NCBI GenBank assembly: GCA_934481325.1
Contig: CAKSPL010000010.1
Coordinates: forward strand, 1 to 21,427
Source: an uncultured Eubacteriales bacterium
GTDB taxonomy: Bacteria; Bacillota; Clostridia; Oscillospirales; CAG-272
Length of the DNA stretch: 21,427 bases
Direction of reading: 5' to 3'
The position numbers and the translations under genes were made by a program. Below are positions 6,608-14,279 of the stretch, piece by piece. How positions within the stretch are numbered: position 1 is the stretch's first letter; the number at the start of each line of letters is the position of its first letter. Below the pieces are notes generated by a model, which saw only the letters and a list, made by a program, of their open reading frames with translations, had not been told where the DNA came from and made no database searches.

Positions 6608-7444
6608 ATGGAACAGAAAATCACACTTACCGCACACCGCGGCTACCGTCAGAAATACCCCGAAAACACGATGCGCGCGTTCCGTGAGGCATTGAAGCTG
6701 GATATTGACTCCATTGAAACCGACGTGCGGATGACCGCCGACGGCGAAATCGTGGTCATTCACGATGCCACGCTGGATCGCACCACCGACAAAAAAGGAC
6801 ATATCTGCGACCTGACGCTGGAAGAAATCCGAAAAGCGGATGCCGGCATCCGCTTCGGCGAGGAATTCAGGGGCGAGCAGGTTCCCACGCTGGATGAGCT
6901 GTTGGCTCTCCTTGCCACCCGCCCGGACGTGCGCCTTTTGCTGGAATTGAAGGACTACCCGGAGGAATACGGCGATTTTGCTTACGTTTCTTTGGAAAAA
7001 ACTTTTGACCTTTGCAAAAAGTACGGCGTGTGGGGCAAGGACCGCATCACCGTCATCACTTTCTCCGCAGGCTTGTGCGCGTGGATCCGCAAAAAGCACC
7101 GGGACGAGGAAATTCTCATTCACGGCTTTTACCCCAAATCCGTGATGAAAGGTGCGGAAAAAGAGGATCCGTATCCGTATCTGAACGAGGTCTGCATTTT
7201 CTCACGCACAAACGGCGTTCCCGGCGGAAGTGCCACCTGGGGCGGCACCTCCCCCGTGGTGGACAAAAAGATTTTCGATCAGTTCCTCGCGATGCATATC
7301 CGCCCCTGTGTGTACTTCTCCTGGAACACCAACGAGGAGGATTACCGCAAGGCTCTGGAAAACGGTGCCACGGGCTTTACCTGTGACGACGCCTATACCT
7401 GCGGCAAAATTCTTGACAAATTGGGGGCAAGAAAACTGAAATAA
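6608..7444 (+). CDS. glycerophosphodiester phosphodiesterase (UgpQ/GlpQ family)
   Basis: A 278-aa cytosolic enzyme of the GDPD family, which hydrolyses glycerophosphodiesters from lipid turnover to glycerol 3-phosphate and an alcohol. Visible motifs are the catalytic AHRG with H10 and R11, PENT (18-21), the metal-binding pair E37 and D39, VIHD with the second catalytic H52, and the LLELKDY segment with its Glu and Lys. There is no signal peptide, and the length fits the cytosolic UgpQ-like branch. AGGAGGG stands 8 bases before the ATG. It is a single-gene unit with its own promoter and terminator. Substrate preference cannot be read from the sequence. Confidence 0.93.
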   Translation: MEQKITLTAHRGYRQKYPENTMRAFREALKLDIDSIETDVRMTADGEIVVIHDATLDRTTDKKGHICDLTLEEIRKADAGIRFGEEFRGEQVPTLDELLALLATRPDVRLLLELKDYPEEYGDFAYVSLEKTFDLCKKYGVWGKDRITVITFSAGLCAWIRKKHRDEEILIHGFYPKSVMKGAEKEDPYPYLNEVCIFSRTNGVPGGSATWGGTSPVVDKKIFDQFLAMHIRPCVYFSWNTNEEDYRKALENGATGFTCDDAYTCGKILDKLGARKLK

Positions 7445-7511
7445 GAGAACCGTCCATTCGTCCGAGGACGCGGTTCCGGCAATCCGCTTTTGCGGTTCCC
7501 CCATACAAAAA

Positions 7512-7540
7512 CTCCACCGGTTACCCGGTGGAGTTTTTTT
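7512..7540. terminator. bidirectional terminator
   Basis: Arms CTCCACCGG (7512-7520) and CCGGTGGAG (7525-7533) with loop TTAC are followed by seven T. On the left the stem is preceded by an A run (7507-7511), so it also works as a terminator for the minus strand. It lies between the converging phosphodiesterase and Cys-rich peptide genes. Confidence 0.92.
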
Positions 7541-7553
7541 CGGGAGGGTGCGC

Positions 7554-7646
7554 TCAGTTGCCGCAGCAGCAGCACAGAACGATCAGCGCAATGATGATGA
7601 CCCAGCAGCAGTTATCGCCGAGCAGGTTGCCGAAACAGTTGTTCAT
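7554..7646 (-). CDS. 30-aa Cys-rich hydrophobic peptide
   Basis: A tiny gene encoding MNNCFGNLLGDNCCW, a short hydrophobic segment (VIIIALIVL) and a CCCCGN end. AGGAGG lies 8 bases before the ATG and a terminator follows, which makes it a real gene rather than a chance frame. Similar short peptides with paired and quadruple cysteines around one hydrophobic stretch occur in Clostridia, but I know no assigned function. It should be a membrane peptide; the seven cysteines could bind metal or form disulfides. It lies between the phosphodiesterase and the ATPase operon with no obvious link to either. Confidence 0.7.
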   Translation of the reverse strand: MNNCFGNLLGDNCCWVIIIALIVLCCCCGN

Positions 7647-7678
7647 ACCGTGTCCTCCTTATAAGGTAGATGTGTGAG

Positions 7679-7712
7679 GGGGGCAGGGGCTGCCCCCGCG
7701 GGGGTTTCCCCC
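7679..7712. repeat. overlapping GC-rich hairpins
   Basis: GGGGGCAG (7679-7686) pairs with CTGCCCCC (7690-7697). The same C run can instead pair with GGGGG at 7700-7704, which in turn can pair with CCCCC at 7708-7712. These alternative hairpins lie between the end of the ATPase operon (7788) and the Cys-rich peptide gene. They may end the ATPase transcript, but no T-run follows on the minus strand. They may belong to a dispersed repeat family. Confidence 0.6.
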
Positions 7713-7787
7713 TCCTCGTTAACATCTTATGCGGTATTGACGAAACTGTGCGGATTTTGCCGATTCCGTTCTTTTTTTCGGGAGAAA

Positions 7788-8459
7788 TCAGTCTTCGTCG
7801 GGAATATAGCTGTATTTTTCCCGGATATTGGCGGCAAGCATCATATCCTTCACCTTCATCAGTCTGGTGATGTTGCCGCGCTCGTTTTCATCCAGCTTCA
7901 TTTTAATGGACTTCATTGCCGCGAGGTAACGCGGCATCATAATATATTTCAGTGCGTTCACACGGCGGCGCGTGCGCTCGATTTCCTCGGCAAGCAGCTG
8001 TGCTTCCTTTTCCAGCTCCGCCATATGCAAAAGATCCTCCATCACACCGGAAAGCTCCCGCACCGAGGCGTCCAGCTCCCCGGAGGTAAAGGCAAAGCCG
8101 TAGTTGCAGTCCCCCTCACCGGATTCGGTAATGTGCAGGCTGAATTCCGGCACGGTTACGCTCATCCGATTGCGGTATTCCACAAACAGTTCGCTTTCCT
8201 TTTTCGGCAGAATCAATGCCTCCTGCATCATACGGGGGCTGGTAACGGCACTTGCCGCGTCAAACGAAGCATACACGCGCGCCAGTGCCTTTTCCACACG
8301 CGCACGTAGGGTTTTGTCCTCCCGCACCACGTCCAGAAACCGCTTCATCAGCTCATCGCACTTGTCTTTGAGCAGCTTGTGTCCGCGCCGCGCGGTGGTG
8401 TAGCGTGTTTGCAGCTTTTTCAGCTCCATCCGGGTGGGATTGACTCGAATTTCAGCCAT
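7788..8459 (-). CDS. ntpD: V-type ATPase subunit D
   Basis: A 223-aa protein of the central rotor stalk of the V1 sector. The family start is clear: NPTRMELKKLQTRYTTARRGHKLLKDKCDELM, followed by long helical stretches, a variable middle, and a C-terminal helix with EIERTRRRVNALKYIMMPRY. The two end helices form the coiled coil that turns inside the A3B3 ring. It is the last gene of the operon, 9 bp after subunit B. Length fits the bacterial family. Confidence 0.96.
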   Translation of the reverse strand: MAEIRVNPTRMELKKLQTRYTTARRGHKLLKDKCDELMKRFLDVVREDKTLRARVEKALARVYASFDAASAVTSPRMMQEALILPKKESELFVEYRNRMSVTVPEFSLHITESGEGDCNYGFAFTSGELDASVRELSGVMEDLLHMAELEKEAQLLAEEIERTRRRVNALKYIMMPRYLAAMKSIKMKLDENERGNITRLMKVKDMMLAANIREKYSYIPDED

Positions 8460-8468
8460 ATCCGTTCC

Positions 8469-9845
8469 TCAATCCTTTTTCGGCCAGTATTTTTCCACCA
8501 GCTCGGGTTTGATGCGCTTCATTTCACTGCGGGGCAGGATTGAAAGCAGCTTCCAGCCGAGATCCAGCGTTTCCTCAATCGTGCGGTTTTCGTAAAAGCC
8601 CTGATTCACATACTGCTCCTCAAACGCATCGGCAAATTTGGCGTACAGACGGTCAATCGGGGTCAGTGCCGCCTCACCCAGCACCACCATCAGCTCCTTT
8701 GCCTCTTTGCCGCGGGCGTAGCTGGAAAACAGCTGGTTCATCGTGCCCGCGTGATCCTCCCGCGTTTTTCCGGCACCGATGCCCTTGTCCTTCAGACGCG
8801 ACAGGGACGGTAACACGTCCACCGGCGGCAGATACCCTTTGCGGTAAAGCTCCCGCGAAAGGATAATCTGACCCTCGGTGATATAACCCGTCAGGTCGGG
8901 GATGGGGTGGGTTTTGTCGTCCTCGGGCATTGAGAGAATCGGAATCATCGTAATCGACCCGGTACTGCCCATTTTGCGCCCTGCCCGTTCATACATCGTG
9001 GCAAGGTCGGTATACAGATACCCGGGATAGCCGCGCCGCCCCGGCACCTCCTTGCGCGCGGCGGAAACCTCACGCAGGGCCTCGGCGTAATTGGTAATGT
9101 CGGTCATAATCACCAGCACGTGCATATTGCATTCAAACGCCAGATATTCCGCGGCGGTCAATGCCATACGCGGGGTGGAAATGCGCTCGATGGCAGGGTC
9201 GGAGGCAAGGTTGATAAAGAGCACCGTGCGGTCAATCGCGCCGGTTTTCTTGAAATCGGAAATAAAGAAATCTGCTTCCTCAAAGGTAATACCGATGGCG
9301 GCAAACACCACGGCAAACTTCTCGTCGGTGCCGCGCACCTTCGCCTGTCTTGCAATCTGCGCCGCCAGATTGGCGTGCGGCAAGCCGGAGCCGGAAAAAA
9401 TCGGCAGCTTCTGCCCGCGCACCAGCGTATTCAGCCCGTCAATGGTGGAAATCCCGGTCTGAATGAATTCGGAGGGGTAGTACCGCGCGGCGGGATTGAT
9501 CGGCGTGCCGTTGATATCCATTGCCTTTTCGGCAAGCAACGGTGCGCCCCCGTCAATCGGCTCTCCCATTCCCGAAAGCACGCGCCCCAGCATCCCCTCG
9601 GATACCGGCAATTGCACGCCGTGTCCGGTAAAGCGCACCTTGCTTTCGGCAAGGTTCAGCCCTGCGGCGGAGTCAAACAGCTGAACCAACACGTTTTTGC
9701 CGTTGACCTCCAACACCCGGCAACGGCGCACCTCGCCGCCCGGAAGCTCGATCTCGCCCAGCTCGTCATATTTCACGCCCTCCACCTGCTTGACCAGCAT
9801 CAGAGGTCCCGCAACTTCCTCAATCGTTTTGTATTCTCGAATCAT
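8469..9845 (-). CDS. ntpB: V-type ATPase subunit B
   Basis: A 458-aa non-catalytic subunit of the A3B3 head. It has the beta-barrel N-terminus (GPLMLVKQVEGVKYDELGEI), and in place of a Walker A motif it has SGSGLPHA (residues 151-158), which is typical for B subunits. Further family marks are the GMGEPIDGG segment, RVALTAAEYLAFE-like helix (here RMALTAAEYLAFE), YPGYLYTDLATMYERAG and SMPEDDKTHPIPDLTGYITEGQI. It follows subunit A by 8 bp. Length is normal. Confidence 0.98.
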   Translation of the reverse strand: MIREYKTIEEVAGPLMLVKQVEGVKYDELGEIELPGGEVRRCRVLEVNGKNVLVQLFDSAAGLNLAESKVRFTGHGVQLPVSEGMLGRVLSGMGEPIDGGAPLLAEKAMDINGTPINPAARYYPSEFIQTGISTIDGLNTLVRGQKLPIFSGSGLPHANLAAQIARQAKVRGTDEKFAVVFAAIGITFEEADFFISDFKKTGAIDRTVLFINLASDPAIERISTPRMALTAAEYLAFECNMHVLVIMTDITNYAEALREVSAARKEVPGRRGYPGYLYTDLATMYERAGRKMGSTGSITMIPILSMPEDDKTHPIPDLTGYITEGQIILSRELYRKGYLPPVDVLPSLSRLKDKGIGAGKTREDHAGTMNQLFSSYARGKEAKELMVVLGEAALTPIDRLYAKFADAFEEQYVNQGFYENRTIEETLDLGWKLLSILPRSEMKRIKPELVEKYWPKKD

Positions 9846-9853
9846 TTCACACC

Positions 9854-11626
9854 TCAGTCTTTCACGGCATCCCGCAGTACCGCATCGATCTCGCGATCGA
9901 TCTCAGCGTCGATTTCGGCATACTGCTCCCGATAAGTGCCGGCAGGGGCGGCTTTCGCGCGCCCGATGCGTTCCCGCACGGAAAGCTCCGAAATTGCCTG
10001 AACGTCCGCGCCCTTGTCAATCGCGGCTCTTGCCTTGCGGTCAAAGGAAAAGATCAGATCGATAAGAGCCGACATCTTGTCCATTGCCGTGAAGCTGTCG
10101 TTATCGCTGAACGCGTCCTGTTGCAGGAAGTCCTCCCGCACCGACTGTGCGGTTTCCAACGTCATCCGGTCGGCAGGGGAAAGCGCGTCCATCCCCACCA
10201 GCTTCACAATCTCCTGCAATTCGCTCTCGTTTTGAAGGATTTTGAGCAAGTGGTCGGTTTTTGCCATCCAGTCCCTTGAAATATGCTCCGAGAACCAGCC
10301 GGAAAGGCGGTCACGGTAAAGGGAATAGGAGTTGAGCCAGTTGATTGCCGGGAAATGGCGGCGATAGGCAAGCGAGGCGTCCAAGCCCCAGAACACCTTT
10401 ACAATCCGGAGGGTTGCCTGGGTCACAGGCTCCGAAATGTCACCGCCCTGAGGCGAAACCGCGCCCACGGCGGTCAGCGTACCCTCACGGTGATCGCCCC
10501 CAAGGCAGACCACCTTGCCCGCGCGTTCGTAAAACTGCGCCAGGCGCGAGGTCAGATACGCGGGGTAGCCCTCCTCACCGGGCATTTCCTCCAACCGCCC
10601 CGACATTTCGCGCAAAGCCTCTGCCCAACGGGAGGTGGAATCCGCAATCACGGCAACCGAATAGCCCTGGTCGCGGTAGTATTCCGCAATCGTGATACCG
10701 GTGTAAATGGACGCTTCCCGCGCCGCCACCGGCATATCCGAGGTATTGGCAATCAGCACCGTGCGTTCCATCAGCGATTTTCCGGTGCGGGGGTCGGTCA
10801 GCTCCGGAAATTCCCGCAGCACGTCGGTCATCTCGTTGCCGCGCTCGCCGCATCCGATATAAATCACCAAATCCACGTCGCTCCATTTGGCAAGCTGATG
10901 CTGTACCACGGTCTTGCCGGAGCCGAACGGACCCGGCACGCACGCGGTGCCGCCCTTGGCAATGGGAAAGAGCGCGTCAATCACGCGCTGACCCGAAATC
11001 AGCGGCTCATACGGGGGTAGCTTTTCGGTGTACGGGCGCGCGATACGCACCGGCCATTTCTGCATCAGCGTCAGCGGCAGGCTCTCGTTATTGTCCAACA
11101 GGAGAGTGCCGATCTGATCGGTCACCGTAAAGTCGCCCTCGCGCAGTTCGGTCACCACGCCGCCCTTTTTCGGGGGAACCATAATCTTATGCAGGAGTGT
11201 TTCGCTCTCCTGCACGGTACCCAGCACGTCGCCCGCCGTCACCGTATCGCCCACGGCAACCGCCGGGGTAAAATGCCAGCGTTTTTCGCGGTTCAGTGCC
11301 GGCTCGTCAATCCCTTTGATGATATTGGGGCCGTATTTGTCCCGCATCGTTTCCAGCGGCCGCTGAATCCCGTCATAAATGCTCTTGATCAGCCCGGGAC
11401 CCAATTCCACGGAAAGCGGTGCGCCGGTAGAAACCACCCGGTCGCCGCGCCCGATGCCCGCCGTTTCCTCATAGACCTGTATGGAGGCGCGGTCGCCGTG
11501 CATTTCGATGATTTCCCCGATCAGCTTGGCATCGCCCACGCGCACTACGTCAAACATATTGGCTTCCCGCATCCCCTCGGCAATCACCAGGGGGCCGGAA
11601 ACCTTGAGTATTCTTCCTTCAACCAT
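9854..11626 (-). CDS. ntpA: V-type ATPase catalytic subunit A
   Basis: The 590-aa catalytic subunit. The Walker A motif is GPFGSGKT (residues 232-239), and the catalytic glutamate lies in GCGERGNEM (258-266). The bulge region specific to A subunits lies around 110-190, and DSTSRWAEALREMSGRLEEMPGEEGYPAYL is the strongly conserved later block. ATP hydrolysis here drives ion pumping, or the reverse may make ATP. The gap to the preceding subunit F gene is 109 bp, the longest in the operon, and holds a perfect 18-bp palindrome just before the start. Confidence 0.98.
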   Translation of the reverse strand: MVEGRILKVSGPLVIAEGMREANMFDVVRVGDAKLIGEIIEMHGDRASIQVYEETAGIGRGDRVVSTGAPLSVELGPGLIKSIYDGIQRPLETMRDKYGPNIIKGIDEPALNREKRWHFTPAVAVGDTVTAGDVLGTVQESETLLHKIMVPPKKGGVVTELREGDFTVTDQIGTLLLDNNESLPLTLMQKWPVRIARPYTEKLPPYEPLISGQRVIDALFPIAKGGTACVPGPFGSGKTVVQHQLAKWSDVDLVIYIGCGERGNEMTDVLREFPELTDPRTGKSLMERTVLIANTSDMPVAAREASIYTGITIAEYYRDQGYSVAVIADSTSRWAEALREMSGRLEEMPGEEGYPAYLTSRLAQFYERAGKVVCLGGDHREGTLTAVGAVSPQGGDISEPVTQATLRIVKVFWGLDASLAYRRHFPAINWLNSYSLYRDRLSGWFSEHISRDWMAKTDHLLKILQNESELQEIVKLVGMDALSPADRMTLETAQSVREDFLQQDAFSDNDSFTAMDKMSALIDLIFSFDRKARAAIDKGADVQAISELSVRERIGRAKAAPAGTYREQYAEIDAEIDREIDAVLRDAVKD

Positions 11627-11640
11627 TTCAGCCGTTCCGT

Positions 11641-11658
11641 CCTTTGCCGCGGCAAAGG
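11641..11658. promoter_or_regulatory. perfect palindrome before ntpA
   Basis: An 18-bp perfect palindrome (CCTTTGCCG then CGGCAAAGG) lies 15 bp upstream of the subunit A start, inside a 109-bp intercistronic gap. Its minus-strand 3' arm ends in AAAGG, which runs into the purine-rich stretch AAAGGACGGAACGG before the ATG. It could be an RNA hairpin that affects translation or mRNA processing, or a protein site. No promoter boxes were recognised in the gap. Confidence 0.5.
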
Positions 11659-11735
11659 CTTCCTTTCTTCCGGCACACGGCGGGAAACCCCGCAGGTGCC
11701 TTTCGGTTTGTTCTGCCCGTCAGCCGACCGGCAGA

Positions 11736-12056
11736 TTATTCTCTGAACAGAATATCCGCGCCGATGGCGCGTTCCACGGCACTTTTCAGCTGTGCCATTC
11801 CGTAGCCGGCACCGCCGTCTCTGCCCGGGATTACGGTAATTGCGGGCAGGGGGGCATCCTTGTAAAGAGCAATGTCCTCTGCCAGCTCTCCGGCAACGTT
11901 TTCGGTGAGAAACAGCACGGCGTATTCGCCGGATTTTGCCGCACGGTGCAATTGCACCCGCGCCGCGGCGGCGTCCGCCGCCTCCAGCACGGAAAAGCCC
12001 AGTGCCATAAATCCAAGCACGCTCGCCCTGTCTCCGATTACTCCCGCTTTATACAT
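11736..12056 (-). CDS. ntpG: V-type ATPase subunit F
   Basis: A 106-aa protein of the central stalk, called F in the general V/A-ATPase scheme and NtpG in Enterococcus hirae. It starts MYKAGVIGDRASVLGFMALGF, the typical opening with the GD-x3-GF pattern, then alternates strands and helices as a small Rossmann-like domain (YAVLFLTENVA, AITVIPGRDG). It ends with ERAIGADILF. Its start overlaps the end of the subunit C gene by 8 bp. Length is normal. Confidence 0.95.
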   Translation of the reverse strand: MYKAGVIGDRASVLGFMALGFSVLEAADAAAARVQLHRAAKSGEYAVLFLTENVAGELAEDIALYKDAPLPAITVIPGRDGGAGYGMAQLKSAVERAIGADILFRE

Positions 12057-13044
12057 AACTTTCTCTGTACCTCCCCCGGATTTCGTCGGCGGAAAGCCCC
12101 GCCGCCTTGCCCGATATCAGAATCCGCAGATTCTTCACCGAGGTTTCCAGTGCCATCAGATACGCCACCGGAATTTCCGCCCCGAACGGAACGAATTTCG
12201 CGGTTCTGACAAATTCCGTGACCAGGTCATCCGCGTTTTTTTCCACTGCGGAGAGCGTCCGCTCGCCGCCGATGTCAAACAGCGGTGCCAGCTCGGTCAT
12301 CGACACCATATCCACAAGGCGACTCTCGCCCCCGTCAAACGCTTCGGTGAAAAAGCCCTCGCCAAGGGTTCCGCCCGGCACCAGTGCCGAGAGCATTGCC
12401 GCGCGCATCGGAAAGGTTGCGCCCATACGCAACAGGCGCAGGCAAATCATCACGTTGGTGCAATCCGCCCGGAGCGAAACGATTTTTGCGGCAAACGGAA
12501 GCGTTGCCCCCGCCGCCATATCGGCAAAGCACGCACGGTCAAGCCCGAGATCGATTTCCTGCGGATTTTTGGTTTTGGCATATGCCGCCAGCACCTCCGG
12601 AATTGCCGCCCCCATATGGCGGGGCAATTCGGCATACCGCTCCTCGGAAAGAATCGCGGGGAGCCTGTCCGCAGGGACGGTACCCGCATCAATCAGCATT
12701 CCGTCGGCGGAAACACTCCGCAGGCGGCATTTGAGAATCGCTTTGATATTGTTGCAGTCATACGGATAACGGAGAAAGGCAAACAGCCCGCTCTCCCCGC
12801 ACGCCTCGGCAACCTCGCGAAACCCGGCGGAAAGTGCCGCAAGCAGGGTTGCTTCCGCATCCGGATTTCCGTCGGCACCGATTACGGAATCTAACCCGTA
12901 AGAATTCAGTGCCGCAAAAATTTCATCCTCGGAGCGAAGCTCGGATAAGCTGCCGAGCCGCTCCCGCCCGATCAGCGCGTTTTCCATCGCGCGAATCCTG
13001 GCACCGGCGTACAGATAGTCCGTGGGATTTTTATGTGCCGCCAT
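12049..13044 (-). CDS. ntpC: V-type ATPase subunit C
   Basis: A 331-aa helical protein that links the rotor ring of the membrane sector to the central stalk (the same as subunit d of eukaryotic V-ATPases). The family start YLYAGARIRAMENALIGRERLGSL is plain, as are the later YPYDCNNIKAILKCRL segment and PFGAEIPVAYLMALETSVKNLRILISGKAAGLSADEIRGRYRESYV at the C-terminus. It stands between E and F as in other bacterial operons. Confidence 0.95.
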   Translation of the reverse strand: MAAHKNPTDYLYAGARIRAMENALIGRERLGSLSELRSEDEIFAALNSYGLDSVIGADGNPDAEATLLAALSAGFREVAEACGESGLFAFLRYPYDCNNIKAILKCRLRSVSADGMLIDAGTVPADRLPAILSEERYAELPRHMGAAIPEVLAAYAKTKNPQEIDLGLDRACFADMAAGATLPFAAKIVSLRADCTNVMICLRLLRMGATFPMRAAMLSALVPGGTLGEGFFTEAFDGGESRLVDMVSMTELAPLFDIGGERTLSAVEKNADDLVTEFVRTAKFVPFGAEIPVAYLMALETSVKNLRILISGKAAGLSADEIRGRYRESYV

Positions 13045-13073
13045 CCTGATTCCCCCTTCTCACGGTCACGCCG

Positions 13074-13742
13074 TTATTCCTCGGGGAAAAGAATCGCGGT
13101 GATCTTTCCCTCGGTTTCCCGCCGCACCTCGGCAAGCAAAACCGAGAGCGCGCAGTTGGTTTCGATATTGCCGCAACGAAGAACCAACCCGCCGTCAATC
13201 GGGACGGTGTCCTCCGAAAGGCACAGCTTGGAGAGCAAATCCGCGCCGATGCGCCCTTCTCCCGTGCGGCGCGCGGCAGACACAACCTCCGCACCGTATT
13301 TTTCCCGGTCGTTGCCGTTCAGGAGAACCTCCGCCTTTTCATAAGGCTCCACCTCATCGCCGAGAGCGCGGCTGGTCTGCTCGCTTTTCTGAAACTCCAG
13401 CAGTGCGCTGACCAGCAATGCCGCCAAAAGCTCGCGGTACTTGCCGAAATCGGTATCCAGAATCTCCTCCCGCGCTTTTTCGTAAACCTCGTCCACCAGC
13501 GCGCTTTTGGCGGCAAGCAGAACCGAACGGCGGTTCATCTCCGCCGTGGCTTTTGCACGGTCAATCATCCGCTGACCCTCCGTCTCGGCGCGGTCGGCAA
13601 TGCGGTCGCGCTCGGCAATGCTCCGCTCGGCGTATTCCTCCGCCAGCCTGCGGCATTCCGCCTCGGCGGCACCGAGGATTTTCTCCGCCTCGCGTGCGGC
13701 TTCGGCGGCAATGCGATCGGTAATTTTTTCAATTCCCGTCAT
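13074..13742 (-). CDS. ntpE: V-type ATPase subunit E
   Basis: A 222-aa peripheral stalk protein. The N-terminal ~95 residues are a long charged helix rich in Ala, Glu and Arg (IAAEAAREAEKILGAAEAECRRLAEEYAERS and onward), which should form the right-handed coiled coil with the G/H-type subunit. The C-terminal globular part has EGRIGADLLSKLCLSEDTVPIDGGLVLR, including the DGG turn seen in the family, followed by INC-like NIETNCALSVLLAEVR. It starts 17 bp after the subunit K stop. Confidence 0.93.
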   Translation of the reverse strand: MTGIEKITDRIAAEAAREAEKILGAAEAECRRLAEEYAERSIAERDRIADRAETEGQRMIDRAKATAEMNRRSVLLAAKSALVDEVYEKAREEILDTDFGKYRELLAALLVSALLEFQKSEQTSRALGDEVEPYEKAEVLLNGNDREKYGAEVVSAARRTGEGRIGADLLSKLCLSEDTVPIDGGLVLRCGNIETNCALSVLLAEVRRETEGKITAILFPEE

Positions 13743-13759
13743 AGCGTTTCCTTTCGGAA

Positions 13760-14245
13760 TCAGACCTTGGCAAAGAGAACCAGCAGAAGCGACACCAGCA
13801 CGGCAAAGATTGCATAAGTCTCTACCAGTGCCGCAGAGGTGATGGCTTTCCCCACTTCATCGGGACGCTTGGCAATCAGCCCCACACCGGCGGCGGCAAC
13901 GCGCCCCTGCTTGATGCCGGAATAAAGCCCGACAATCGCAATCGGCAGAGATGCCATCAGGAAGTACGCGCCCTGTGCCACTGTCAGCTCCGCGGGAGTG
14001 CCGAGCAGACCGATCTTGAAGATGATCAGAAACGCGGTAATCAGCCCGTAGATGCCCTGTGTACCCGGAATTGCCTGCAAAATCAGCGTTTTGCCGAATT
14101 TGGAGGGGTCCTCCGTCAGCAGCCCGGACGCCGCCTCGCCGACAAGTCCCACGCCTTTGGCGGAACCCATACCCGCAAGCCCCGCGGCAAGAGCCGCACC
14201 GAGAAGTGCCAGATTCTGTCCCGAAAAGATTTGTTCGATGAGCAT
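13760..14245 (-). CDS. ntpK: V-type ATPase rotor subunit K, Na+-type
   Basis: A 161-aa proteolipid of the membrane rotor ring, with four helices in two hairpins, the usual double-size V-type form. The essential carboxylate is E142 in LVETYAIF of the last helix. Residues matching the Na+ ligands of Enterococcus hirae NtpK can be seen: T62 and Q63 in PGTQGIYG, Q113 in SGIKQGR and E142. The spacing of Q113 to E142 (29) equals Q110 to E139 in E. hirae. This predicts Na+ rather than H+ coupling. The first hairpin has a few extra or missing residues compared with E. hirae. It starts 34 bp after subunit I. Confidence 0.97.
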   Translation of the reverse strand: MLIEQIFSGQNLALLGAALAAGLAGMGSAKGVGLVGEAASGLLTEDPSKFGKTLILQAIPGTQGIYGLITAFLIIFKIGLLGTPAELTVAQGAYFLMASLPIAIVGLYSGIKQGRVAAAGVGLIAKRPDEVGKAITSAALVETYAIFAVLVSLLLVLFAKV

Positions 14246-14279
14246 AGTATTTTCTCCTTTATATTAAAATTCTTTTTTG

